The translations under genes and the position numbers were made by a program. The notes under the pieces were generated by a model. That model ran no database searches, had not been told where the DNA came from, and was given only the letters and a program-made list of their open reading frames with translations. A stretch of DNA of 64,000 bases from Dryocosmus kuriphilus (Eukaryota; Arthropoda; Insecta; Hymenoptera; Cynipidae): assembly GCA_038277395.1 (NCBI GenBank), contig CM076195.1, forward strand, positions 48,505,366 to 48,569,365. Direction: 5' to 3'. Positions 53,539-64,000 of this stretch are shown piece by piece (the first letter of the stretch is position 1; the number at the start of each line of letters is the position of its first letter).

Positions 53539-53839
53539 GCGCTTCTGTTAAAAATCTGGCTGCAGACGACGGTGGAGAATTTTAAAAATTGAAAAACCCC
53601 ACAGGATTGAATACGTCAAGCATTCTTGGAAGATTACTATGAGAGTTTGCCTAATTTGGGGTTTTGGGAAATGAGAAGGGATGTGAGAAACAGAGTTTAA
53701 TGTCTGTCGATCTCCTGTGAGAGGGGGGATTTAGATAAGTAAAAACCCGAAGGAGTTAAAAGGACTTAAAAATCTAATCTAATCTGCCCCGAACTTTTCT
53801 CCCTCCTGGGTCTATTCTTATATTATAATGATAAAAATT
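53539..53839. other. Unassigned spacer
   Basis: There is no gene and no clear repeat. Confidence 0.5.
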
Positions 53840-55095
53840 TTCTACCAGAGGTCCGGGGTTCGATCCCCGAGCCGGTAGCTCTGGAAATATTTCTATGTCC
53901 GAGGTTCTGGTGGTTCAGATTCCACCTTAGGCTATAGGTCCCCTCCATCATGTACTTGACTGCAACCCAGCTCGTGAATGATGGGGCAAAAGTTATACCA
54001 GACTTCCCAATACGTTAAATATGCACATCACTTTCATCAAATCACTTGATCGCATTATAAAAATACGTCCGTGACTGATGATATAAACCAGAAGAGCCAC
54101 GTGCAGAACATTCAGTTTCGTACAAAAAAAATGTCTTCGATATGTTGTGCTGTATTGTCTTAAGTCTGAGATATAATTTTTTATAATAATAATAAGTGCT
54201 GGCAGCAGTTCAAAAAGAGTCTTTATTATACACCTTTCGATTTGTAAGGAACTTTCTAGATCATCAGAAAGTAAGCGACTGAAACCGCATGGAGTAATAG
54301 ATGGTAGCTCTAAAAAAGCACCCAGACGCGACTGATATCACCTCCAACGCTCTCGGCCGCTGCATAAGGACAACAAGGGTATATATGATCAACTCCAAAC
54401 TACACCATACATATAATTTTGTGCCTAATACAACATCGTCGCAAGAGAGTTCAAACAGCGTACTAAATATATAACATCTTCAGCTTATCAAGCACTTGAC
54501 TTAGTCCGTGGCTGATGATGAAAAAACCGAAATCACCCGAAATAAAGTTTAAGAAGGCTCAGGTGGTTAAGTGTTCGGACTTCCTACTATGTAAAGGTCC
54601 GGGGTTCGATCTCTGAATCCGTAGCCCTGGAAATTTTTCTATGTACTTTGTATTATTATTGTACTTTACTATTGTATTATTGTACTTTTACCGAGGTTCT
54701 GGTGGCTTAGATTTCACCTTAAGCTGTAGGTCCCCCCATCATGCACTCGGCTGTAACCGAGCTCGTGGATAATGGGGTAAAAATTAAACCAAACTTCCTA
54801 ATATGTCAAATATGCATATCACTCTCATCAGATCACTTCATTGTATTACAAAAATGCGTCCGTGACTCATGATACAAACCGAAAGAGCCCCGTGCAGAAT
54901 ATTCAGTTTGGCAAAAACAAAAAAAAATCCAACTAAGAAAATGTCTTCGACATATTGGGTTGTGCAAATTTAAATCTGAGATATAATTTCTATAATTGGT
55001 GATTCGGGTCACATCTTAAGCTGTAGGTCTCCCCCATCATACACTTGGCTGTAAACCATCCCGTGAATGATGGGGTAAAAGTTATACCAGATAAA
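53840..55095 (+). repeat. Cluster of three tRNA-derived SINE copies
   Basis: The copy from 54556 has a tRNA-like head (AGGTGGTTAAGTGTTCGG as A box, GGTTCGATCTC as B box). Its body holds GAGGTTCTGGTGGCTTAGATT, CTGTAGGTCCCCCCATCATG, GATAATGGGGTAAAA and CCGTGACTCATGATACAAACC. A 5'-truncated copy starts at about 53842 at its B box, and a shorter fragment is at 55000-55095. All are in the same orientation. The poly-A/T tail is unclear. Confidence 0.7.
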
Positions 55096-56131
55096 TTAGT
55101 AGATCAGAATAGTTAAAGTAGTAATTTTTACTATTAAAATTAGTGTAGCTTCTACTTCTGAAAGAAAAAAAAATCATTCATCAAAAAAAAAATTTAATTC
55201 GAGTGACATGTGTACTTTCAAGATTTTACACTGATAAAAATTCTTAGTAGATTTGACTACTTTTCAACTTTTATTTTTAAAAAGCCAGAATATAAATCTT
55301 TTAGTCAAATTAATTATGAGATATATGGTTAATTGAAGTAAGAAAAGCAGCCTTTGAAGCTAATATTTGAGGTTGATTTGACAGAACTCAATAATAATTC
55401 AAACAAGTAAGATTTAGGAGTAAATCAAATTACATTTCTTATTTCCATAAAGATCCAATGTAATTTTTGTTCTCAGTTCAACTATGTAAAATAGTAATTT
55501 GAACTAACAAATTTTTATTACAGCAAAAATGGTATTATCTATACTAACCAATAATGGTTCATTTAATGAAAAAATTAGTTCGATTTACTAACTTCCAGTC
55601 GACTGCATGACTTATGTTGAATATTTCGCAGAAATTTTCTTCAGTGTATCGAGATTATAATCTCGTTCTATTCATGAAATTACACAGATAAAGAGAATTC
55701 GTTATGAATTCTTATGTTGTCTTAGTTTTTTTCCATGGAATTTCACGTTGATTTAATGTGAATTTTCAGCTGCAATTTTTCCTACTTACTTTTACGTAGA
55801 TAACTTATCTATATAACGAAGTTGGATTATTTAGATGAAATTGTGAGAGCTCCACGTCTAACATAAACCACTTTTTACTTACCTTGAAGTTTTAAAAAGT
55901 AGTTTGCTGATCTCCAAGTTTCCAGCAAATTCTTAACTTCCAGTATATTTAAATAATTAATGTGCTCGACTTCTTCAAAACCTCCTAAATACTAAAGTCA
56001 ACATGGCGACGATCTCGAACGAATGTTGTCAGCATTTCTATGGCATCAGTTCTGCCGATGTCACCAAGGAACAAAATTTGTAACCGTTACTACTTTTATT
56101 TCTTGGACAATACGTTGGTGGTAAATGTGAC
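55096..56131. other. AT-rich DNA without recognised feature
   Basis: No ORF of significance, no TIRs and no known repeat are seen. Confidence 0.5.
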
Positions 56132-56133
56132 TA

Positions 56134-56353
56134 CCGTAGAATCACCTAGCTTCGGATATTGGCCCCAATTTCGGACACCCATTTTTTTTGCTTCTAGTGC
56201 ATAATCAAATAGTATAAAGCAAGCAACAACAACTTAAATTCCAAAGTCAGAGATGACGTTAGAAGCCAACTTTGTTTCCCAAAATAAGTATAATTCCAAG
56301 AAAAATAGGTGTCCGAAGTTTGGGTCAGCGTCCGAGATTAGGTGATTCTACGG
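56134..56353. mobile_element. 220-bp MITE with TA duplication (Tc1/mariner-type)
   Basis: The ends CCGTAGAATCACCTAGCTTC and complement of CCGTAGAATCACCTAATCTC continue as inverted repeats for about 55 bp, including TTCGGACACC. They are flanked by TA at 56132-56133 and 56354-56355. Confidence 0.85.
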
Positions 56354-56626
56354 TACTTTATTTGTTGTGACTACAATTACTGTCGTTACTAATATAAACT
56401 ACGTAGGATTATGAGCCGCGACTTGCTGCTTCACGAAACTCGTTAGTTAGTTTTACTAACGAAGTAGTTGTCGCAACTAATACCATCTCGACTAATAAAA
56501 AGCTTGTTCTCACAACTAACCGCGGGCTGGTGTTTTTTGTATAATATTCTTAACAGAAGAATCAATTGCTGCGAAATTCTGGCAGAAAGTAAATATTGTA
56601 CGCGCCGGCGAGATTCCTAAGGTCTA

Positions 56627-56866
56627 CACGGAGAGAACAGCATCCTAGTGAATACGTGTGTTTTCCCACCTATTAACAGCGCATGCTATAACACGTATCT
56701 GATACATAAGACTCACGGTGTCAGTACGTGCAAGTACGTGCTTGCATGGATAAATACATGCGCCCACGTGCTGACGCCGTGAGTCTCATGTGGCAGTACG
56801 TGTCATAACACGCGGGGTTAATAGGTGGGGAACACACGTATTCATTAGGATTCTGTTCTCTCCGTG
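56627..56866. mobile_element. 240-bp palindromic MITE with CACGG ends
   Basis: CACGGAGAGAACAGCATCC and its near-complement close a structure that is inverted-repeat almost throughout (ACTCACGG...CCGTGAGT, CACGTACTG words). Its centre is near 56745. It is flanked by TA at 56625-56626 and 56867-56868. CAC ends with a 2-bp duplication recall the Mirage branch of CMC, but a TA target also allows Tc1/mariner. Confidence 0.75.
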
Positions 56867-56868
56867 TA

Positions 56869-57644
56869 GGAGGTAGCCATCTCTTCGAGCTTTGATATCG
56901 CCGCGCCGCACAGAGCGCCAGGAATTACGGTAACTGGACAAAAGACAACATTATAATTTGAATTATGTAAATATATTTTCTGAATCTGGACACTTTACAG
57001 TATCTTCGATCGAAGTATTAGGTCATTTTGAATTCCTATATTTCCTTGGCGAACATGAAAATATTTTTTAAAAGGTTGTACCTATATTAGCTGATATTTT
57101 TTAAAAAGAAAATCTGTTTTATTTTGTAATTCGTCTTCATTATAAATTCTGTAACAGAGAAAAAAACTCATAAGAGGGGAAAAGACGTAACGTGCTGACC
57201 CCGGTTGAGAATCTTGTCAGATTCTCATACGATTCTCGGTTAGGCAGCAGCACGTTACGACTTTCCTTCCTTCTAATCACTTTTCCCCCTGTTACCGAAA
57301 TTTTCTCCCTGTTGTTTTCTCCGATCGAAAAACAACAATATCCATCTCTCTTGATATACGTCGTGCGTATTTCGTAGGTTTTGTAACAGTATTTTTGAAT
57401 TACTCTTCCGGAGGTGATAATTGATTGAAATATCCACAATTCGTTCCGTCGTTTCCCTTTATTTTTATTTTACAACGCGGATATTTTCGTACCACTAAAA
57501 ATGTGTCTATTCATACCTGTGTTAACATGAGACTGGGGGAGCTTGTCTTTATGATGACTATGGGACATAGACGCCAATGTCTCCGAATATCCTGGGACGT
57601 TCAAAGACGTCCTGAGAGCGTCTTTAGGATGTCCCGGTGCTCAC
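56869..57644. other. Unassigned, with small inverted and CpG-bearing repeats
   Basis: GACGTAACGTGCTG at 57184 pairs with CAGCACGTTACGAC at 57249. GGGACGTTCAAAGACGTCC and GCGTCTTTAGGATGTCCC at 57592-57635 form an imperfect repeat of GACGTCC words. No coding similarity is seen. Confidence 0.4.
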
Positions 57645-58486
57645 TGAGCACTCTTCTGCTTTCGGCATATCAACAGCTGCTTTCTTGCCGCACAGTCTTC
57701 ATCACGATGCCATTGCGATTCTTGAAGTTATGCAGCCAACCATTACTAGCTTTGAAGGTTTGACAATAATTCAAGCTGCTAGCAAATACTTGAGCTTTAG
57801 CTTGTAGAATCGGCCCACTCACAGGAATCTTCTTATCACGAACTTGTTAAAACCATTTCTGGACACACCCCTCGACGTCTTCATTCCCTGGTCCTCTGCA
57901 TCTTTTTCCAGTTTGATTCGATTGAGAAAATTCATTGAAAATCTTATCCTTATTCTTGAGGAAAGTAGAAAGCGTATTTCGGGGAATCTGGAACTCTTCA
58001 GCGATCTTCGGCTTCTTCTTCACGCCCTTTTCAACTTCTCTGATAACGGCGACTTTTTCAGCTAAACTCAGAGTTTTATAAGTTGCTTTACCAGAAGCTC
58101 TCGTCGTTAACTGTAAATGGCAGCTACGAAACAAAACTGCTACGAAAAGGCAACGAAACGCACTCAATGGAAAACCGACTGAGAATGTAGGCTCCGTAAG
58201 TTTTCAATTTGCTTTTAAAGAAGGAGGTGGCTATCAGTGGTGGAGTGACTCTCTTCTCACCACCTAACTTCTTTTTCACCTAGATCGAATTTTTCGATAA
58301 TTTAAAGGCCGAAAATTCGAATTTTTTTCGATAATTCAAACTTAAAAATCGAATTATCGAGGTTCGAGTTCGAATTATCGAGGTTTTTTTACATGTGTTA
58401 GTATAGGAATGACAAGGGACCGAGGCAAAAGTTCGAATTATCGAGGAATTCGTATTATCGATGTTCGAATCATCGAGGCTCGACTG
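57645..58486 (-). mobile_element. Tigger/pogo-type transposon, 5' part only
   Basis: On the minus strand the end CAGTCGAGCCTCGATGATTC (58486 leftwards) is followed by TA at 58487-58488 outside. Subterminal TCGAATTATCGAGG repeats lie at 58270-58480. The transposase N-terminus is inside. The other end and catalytic domain are missing. The element stops near 57645. Confidence 0.8.
57650..58130 (-). pseudogene. Tigger/pogo transposase, DNA-binding half
   Basis: KATYKTLSLAEKVAVIREVE, then KKPKIAEEFQIPRNTLSTFL, is the CENP-B N-terminal helix-turn-helix (57847-58110). In another frame PVSGPILQAKAQVFA and KASNGWLHNFKNRNGIV belong to the Tc5/CENP-B second DNA-binding domain (about 57700-57820). The DDE domain is absent, and a frame change near 57845 separates the two halves. 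Confidence 0.85.
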
Positions 58487-58488
58487 TA

Positions 58489-59210
58489 CTTTATTGCTTC
58501 CGTAATGCATTAAAATAAAATTTGCCAAGTAGGCCAGCAGTCTAATTTTGATTAAAAAGGAATCTTTGTGCTCTAAAATATAGGGAGACTTATTGAGGAG
58601 TTTCTCATTAAAAATATTCGTGAAATGATGTCGCCAGCCACGCCTTCAGGGTTACTTTTTTATCATCAGCATAAACTAATCAATATAATTTATTTCTTCC
58701 TTAATGCTTTACAGTAAAATTTATCAAGAGACTTATGTTTTCGTTCAATTCTGCGAAAAATATGATGTCAGCTTCCAGCAAGCAAATATCAGGATTAGAA
58801 CCTACAAGCGTGACACACAGTTATGGAATGTGCAGGCAAACCACTCATTGATCAAATCAGCGACCGCTGTGTATAAGGAGAACTTTTTTGAGTTCCACAG
58901 TTGCAAATAAACCTTTGAGCTAGCAATAAATGTGAAATTGAAAAAGACACACAATTCATATTTACTCTCCCACTGTTCCAGTGATTATTATTAAACATTG
59001 AACATTATTAAACAGTGAACATTTTAAATGAAATATTTTAAAACAGATTCCACAAGAGACTTGGTTAATTGATGGACAATAACAAAGTGAAATTTAAAAA
59101 AGACAATTATTGTGTACTTATTGTGATCTAGTGAAATTGAAAAAGACAATTTTTTCATTTGTCTACTCAAGATTATTGATTAGTGAACATTTCAGTTAAA
59201 ATATTTTTAA
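58489..59210. other. Unassigned; one 68-codon frame
   Basis: The frame at 58704-58910 (MLYSKIYQETYVFVQFCEK) is not recognised. Phrases GTGAAATTGAAAAAGACA occur at 58930, 59090 and 59128, and ATTAAACA-type words repeat near 58990, so this may be a decayed tandem repeat. Confidence 0.35.
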
Positions 59211-60470
59211 AATGAATTCCAACCAATGCAAGAGGCTTGTTCAATTGATGGACGAGGCATATAAACTCTTGCAAGAAAATGCCACATTCGAGGAAATTAA
59301 CTTCTGGATTCAAGATGGCACCTAGAAAATCCGGATGCTGAATAAACTACTAAGAAGAGGAAAAAAACCCTTTCTCTAGGGAAAAAGAATAAAATTATAT
59401 CTCTGGCCGGAATTATAAAAGCCAGAAATAGAGAATTTAAGAAATTGCAGAGAAGAGGATCAGGTGTTAATGAAGCTGCAGACAAGGAAAAAATCAGGTG
59501 GGAAGATATGGAGACAGCATTTAAAGCCCGAATTCGAACAGGTTTGATAATATATTTAATTCACAAGGATCTGAATAGCTTTCTGGATAACGCAAAAAAA
59601 AAAGATTATTGCTCGAATAAAAAATATAATAAAAATTCTGGGGAGTTTAAAAGTCAATGTCATTTTAGCCGCAAAGTTCAGGGCATTAGAAAACGGTAGG
59701 GAAATAGAGGAAATTAAATTTTTTTAATATTAAAAATGAGGCTGTTATTGAATTTACAGATATTGGGGAATGGTTCGGAAGGAGCGTGAGAGAGAAACTT
59801 TTAGTTAAATTTGAAGAGCTTCAGCAGAAAGATCTAATTGGAAGTAAAAGGAATTATTAACTACGTAAATTTCATTAAATATACACCTCTTTCAGCAGGA
59901 TTCTCAACTTATATACAATTACCAAAATTTATAAGAGATCAAAAACCAGTGGTAAATGTTCAAAATAATGGTTAGTTTTTTTCCTATGGCCAATAATAGC
60001 TACTCTTTATCCAGCTAAATTTAATGGAGATCGTACTAGTTCTTATCCTCATTTCAACAGTAAAAATTTTAAGTGTGATGAAATCAGATTTCCAATTACT
60101 TTACATGATGAAAAATTAAATAATTTAATTATAAACGTTTATCGTGTAGAGTCCTATGAAAATTGTAAGAAGGAAGAAATTGTTCCGCTATATTTGTCAA
60201 TTTAAATCTGACAAGCCAACAATTCACCTTCTTATGATTGAAAATACAGAAATTGATGTAGACGATGAGGATTATTTTGTTGATAATTATATTGATCTTA
60301 TTACATGTAACACAGTTTACCATTTTGCTTGGATCAAAGACTTATCCAGATTAGTAAAATCGCAACTTACAAAAGATCATTGTAAGACTTTGTTCTGTGA
60401 AAGATGTTTGTGTCATTTTAAAATTGAAAAATCCTTTATTAATCACAGACTAGACATTTCGACTTACTGA
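59211..60470 (+). pseudogene. Polinton/Maverick-like replication-gene remnant
   Basis: Frames in succession carry ARNREFKKLQRR and WEDMETAFKARIRTGLI (near 59500), a WFGRSVREKLLVKFEELQ stretch (near 59780), LYPAKFNGDRTSSYPHFNS (near 60030) and, in 60156-60470, FAWIKDLSRLVKSQLTK followed by CERCLCHFKIEKSF (a finger lacking its last Cys). I associate this order with the region upstream of the type-B DNA polymerase of Polinton/adintovirus-like elements in insects. The polymerase domain itself is not present. Many stops and frame changes occur. Confidence 0.5.
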
Positions 60471-60835
60471 GTATTACACATTTTATGGTAAAATAGTCGA
60501 GAAAATTAACGTAACTCTAAGAAAATAGCCAAAAAGTCGATTTTTTTCGATTTTTCGAAACTTCAAAGTCGTTTAGGGAAGGGTTAACAAATTTTAATGA
60601 CATGATTGCTATACAGGTATAATTTCACTTGCTATGAGCTATTTTTTCTGAAAATTTATGTATCAAAAAAATTTTTTGTTCTTTAAATTTGAACAAGTGT
60701 GTCGCTTCTTTTTTATTTTAGCTATATCTACGATGCGGACACAGAGGAAAGTTTTTTCTAATGAAACTCTAAGGGTGCATTTTTGATTCCCAAAAGAAAG
60801 TTTGCGTTACTATTAAAACTGTGAGTAAATAACTT
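60471..60835. other. Unassigned AT-rich spacer
   Basis: Nothing is recognised. Confidence 0.5.
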
Positions 60836-61960
60836 TTTTTTCGATACGCTCTAGTGAACGTACAATGGAAAATTTGACATCGCCGTTTTTCACCAAATCT
60901 CCACGTTTTGACACACCTGATTGAGAAAAAATTATTTTTAAGAGGGTGTCTGTCGGTATGTCTGTAGTCTGCAATCTGTATGCATGATAGCTTTTGAAAA
61001 AATTATGAGTTTGAATTGCGCTTTGGCACACTTTATGAAGGCTTTAAAAGAAATAACGAGTTCGTTAACCAGCCATTTTTCAACAAAGTTCCTGGTTTTA
61101 TCCATTTAAAATGTTTTGAATTAACCAGCAATCCCATTTTCTGGACAAACTATGCAAGATACGAAAAGAACATTAAGTAGAAAAATTATTTACCTCAAAA
61201 ATATCTACAAATTTGCTTTATTCCTAATTTTTTAGCAGAACTACAAAGAGAAAAATGGATGTTTACCCGTAACATCTAGATATTTCAGCTTAATATATTT
61301 CATGCTTAACTCTAGGACAGCCATATAGATGTTCAATGTTAGTTTCTCTCGATATTAAAGTATGCAACGTAAAGCGTTCATACATCGGACGTTTTTTTTT
61401 GGAGAAGAAACAGCACTTTCGTCCACTATTTTACTCTATTTAGACAATTTACATAGCAATATTACTATTATTTGTGAACAAAATATTATTAATCATCACT
61501 TTCCCCACATTTTTTTTTACATGTTTACATACGACATCAAACGACATCGACATAAATACAAGGACATCACTATAAGCTTTATCAAGTAACCAACAGAGGT
61601 CTGGCCTGTTTAAACAGCGACTTTTAACATCTTAAATTTTTCAGTATAACATAAAAATATATTTACGCTTAATATCTCAAAAAGGTATTAGATGATACGC
61701 GTTATTATTTGTATATGTTTAGCGTGTCTGTCTTATACTTTGTATATCTAGGTTTTGACCATCCATTTTTCTCCGTGTATGTGAGATACGGAAAAAATGT
61801 TAATATAAGCAAAGTTATTTATCTCAAAAAGATCTACAAACTTGCTTCATGTCATTTTTTGATTAGACGCATAGTTTTTTGCTTTAATCTTGAAAATTTT
61901 TTATTAAAAAAAAAAAAGGATGGAAAGCTCTCTTTACCACTCAAAATTGCTTAAAAGGAA
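60836..61960 (-). repeat. Diverged K-repeat copy with interruption
   Basis: 60880-61230 follows the K order on the minus strand: TTTCACCAAATCTCCACGTTTTG, GTGTCTGTC, TTGAATTGCGCTTTGGCACAC, CGAGTTCGTTAACCAGC, TTTTATCC. It has no microsatellite and no ORF. A further subunit with AAGATCTACAAACTTGCTT is at 61780-61900. 61230-61720 is unrelated, with one short frame (61362-61589) that I do not recognise. Confidence 0.55.
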
Positions 61961-63044
61961 ACAACCAACATTTTTTGAAATTGGATTTATTTCAACAAAA
62001 ACTCTTTAAAAATTAAATATACGTGGTGCGAAGGTCTTGTTCCACTTATCCTATTTCTACTTTACTGGAAATTTTTTCGCAATAGCTCGCATCTACTTGA
62101 AATCAGATATCGAGTTGAAATTTTTGGGAAATTACCTAAAATTTAGAACCATATAAGCGTTCCTTAGAGCCATTTATTTAACTTTCCAAATCATCAAACA
62201 ATATTTCTGGAAATGATTATCGTTTATTAGTAAAAAAAACATAATACTCGCATTTTTATCCACCTTTCAGTATAGAAAACATCTATCACATTGTGTAATT
62301 TTGAGTTTCAGTCTTGATGTCCTCGAAACTATATAACTTTGTCTAATAAAACTAGTTTGGCCTCAATTCAGCAACACTTTTGTTGTTTCCTTATAATTAA
62401 AATTTTGATTTTGCATAATGTTTTTGAGCTTTCATGCAAAATTCCGATTTTGTTGATTATCACATTATAAAGTACCACCCTTCATAGTTATAGTTGTATC
62501 CATTGAAAATGTTAATAGAGAATAGAAATTTCCAAACTTTCTTCAAACGACGCAAAATATGAGGAAAGAAGTATAAACTTCTCCGTTCCATGACGAAGAC
62601 AACATTTTTGAAACTACAGATTTTTCAAAATTTCCAAAATTTCAAAAGATTTTCAAGTTTTTAGAGGGAGGAAGAGAGAGAGGGGGAGTGGGAGGTGTTG
62701 TGAAAAACAACATGCATTAGCTCCTGCAGCAAACAGTGGCTGTAAACGCTGTGTTTCCTCCCTTGTAGTGCAACATACTATTTATTTCACAAGGTTCCGT
62801 GTTATCTGTGGAGTTGCAAATTTATAGATACATAATAAAAAATGCCTTAAATGGTTTGTCTTCTTCTTTATTTAATAACGTTCCCCTCAGGGTTTACATG
62901 GCTTCCGTTTCTTACAACATTACACATTATGTTACTTAAAATTACTGTTTACACCTATTTACAAATTACATTCTTAATCCTTATATCTATACTCTTACCA
63001 CTATTTTATATTCTTGCGCCAATTAAAACTAAAATTAACCCTAA
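61961..63044. other. Unassigned DNA before the terminal LINE
   Basis: There is no ORF of weight. A GA-rich tract AGGGAGGAAGAGAGAGAGG is at 62668. Confidence 0.45.
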
Positions 63045-64000
63045 ATGAATGATCTAGTAAGCGAACGAGAGCGCACGAGAATGCTCGATAGAGAGCAAGC
63101 GAAACGCAGCCGCAACTTAATTTACTTTTACAATTCATTTTTATTATCTACAGTCTTAACACTTCTATGCGACTTCCGTTTGCGCCTTCTTTCACTTCCA
63201 TTCTACTTAAACTCTCCCAATCCCTCACATTCACTCCCCCACTCCCCCAAAACTCATCCCTCTAGCATCTTCTAAACCCCTCATTCATTCTTCCCCCAAT
63301 TCTTCCTCCCCTAAAATCTTTGCCACATTCTCTTGACAGCTTCCTTTCTCTTCTATCCCTCTTGTACATCCAACCCAAACATTCTCCCAAGTCTCCTCTT
63401 CCCACTGACATATTCTGCACTTTCTATTCTTCTGCTCTTCCCAATACAACCCTTCTCTTACTTCGTTCCCCAAGCTAAATCTTGCTATTCTTGTCCATCT
63501 CCCCTCTACCCATCCCCTTTCTAAATACTTTGGTAGCCCTTCCTTTTTTATCGCTTTATATCACTTATTATATTTTGATTCCTCAATCAACCCCCATCTT
63601 TCTATTAATTGTTTTTCCCTGTCTCCTTTTTCCAGTTCTTCGTACTTTACTCCATGCCCATCTCCGATATCTCTATTCTCTATCCCCAAAAGACACCTTT
63701 CTTTCTTTTTCCCATCTCGTTAATTCTATCGCCCTCCCTCTCCTTTCGTCTATCCCCCTGAAGAACTCCCTCGCTAACTCCTTTCCCCTTCCCTCTCTTA
63801 GCTTCTCTTCAAACTTAAATGCCCTCTTTCCCGCTCTACAACTCAATTTATCCCTTTGTGCTTCTTCTCTTACCATATAACCCGGTGTCCTCCGGTGTAC
63901 TCCTAGCGTCCACCTTATCCTTAAATCGTTTGTCCAATTTGCAAAACTTTTGGAACTTTTTTTATTTATAAAAAGCATGACACTTAATTATTGTTAATTT
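63045..64000 (-). pseudogene. LINE ORF2 C-terminus and 3' UTR, continuing past the window
   Basis: On the minus strand, a Lys/Glu/Arg-rich segment (63978-63673) is followed by RWTRIARFSLGNEVREGLYW (near 63490) and CRICQWEEETWENVWVGC (near 63400). The latter is the CCHC module that ends R1-type LINE RT proteins. The frame stops at 63285 and purine-rich 3' UTR follows to about 63045. A frame change lies near 63480-63670. It may belong to the same family as the LINE at 36.96 kb, which lacks this end. Confidence 0.75.

Noticed and set aside
54500..54545. CTGATGATGA...CCGAAATC as a hammerhead core
   Set aside because: No stem II can form between the two boxes, so only the box sequences match by chance.
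58704..58910. Host gene at 58.7 kb
   Set aside because: It is a single 68-codon frame with no family similarity, no splice context and repeat-like surroundings.
63333..63880. Plus-strand hydrophobic frames near the right edge
   Set aside because: They are antisense to the minus-strand LINE ORF2, which has recognisable RT C-terminal motifs.

Overview
The window looks like repeat-dominated intergenic DNA from an arthropod nuclear genome. A hymenopteran such as a wasp is my best guess, because the GA-rich R1/L1-like LINEs, the mariner, and the C2H2-finger and ZMYM1-like hAT proteins resemble families I know from wasps and ants. No intact host protein-coding gene, rRNA, convincing tRNA or CRISPR array is visible. 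Every protein similarity I recognise belongs to a transposable element (TE), and nearly all copies carry frameshifts, stops or nested insertions.

Layout, left half. 1-1130 is a degenerate minisatellite of about 10 bp period. 1.5-10.7 kb holds one DNA-transposon protein gene with two C2H2 fingers, cut into three pieces by arrays of an unnamed AT-rich repeat, called the 'K-repeat' here. The K-repeat has tandem units of about 155 bp, a conserved small Asp/Asn-rich ORF and a fixed 3' end. A TAA-flanked foldback element (7453-8075) sits inside one K unit. 11.06-11.59 kb is a tandem repeat whose relative lies inverted at 40.3 kb. 11.88-18.77 kb is a Ty3/Gypsy element on the minus strand; its 5' LTR is split by a 3.15-kb hAT-type foldback with a perfect 8-bp duplication. 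A complete but frameshifted mariner follows (18895-20198), then a minus-strand errantivirus-like Gypsy element (20.5-26.65 kb) with gag, pol and envelope remnants.

Layout, right half. 27288-30566 is a ZMYM1-like hAT with a perfect 8-bp target duplication. 30.63-36.59 kb is a Merlin (IS1595-type) transposon with long subrepeat-bearing TIRs; its transposase gene is interrupted by a 3.36-kb CMC (EnSpm/Chapaev-type) transposon. 36.96-40.28 kb is a LINE interrupted by a foldback insertion carrying a hammerhead-like core motif. Next come a TTAA-flanked MITE beside a Gypsy integrase fragment, more K-repeats (44.9-46.7 kb), a 1.6-kb foldback (48.45-50.08 kb), a hAT-type element whose interior is almost entirely a 2-kb minisatellite (50847-53530), tRNA-derived SINEs (53.8-55.1 kb), two short MITEs, a Tigger/pogo remnant, a Polinton-like remnant (59.2-60.5 kb), K-repeats again, and the 3' end of a second LINE on the minus strand at the right edge.

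How the parts relate. The window is a layered insertion record. Target-site duplications (GCAATGAG, GTTACCAC, TTTAGCGA, CAC, TTAA, TA, TAA and a 12-bp duplication) fix many boundaries to the base and give a relative order of insertion. The points most likely to be undescribed are the K-repeat family, the minisatellite-filled hAT, the giant hAT foldback inside an LTR, and the hammerhead-like foldback. Family names rest on motifs I recognise by eye; no database search was run.
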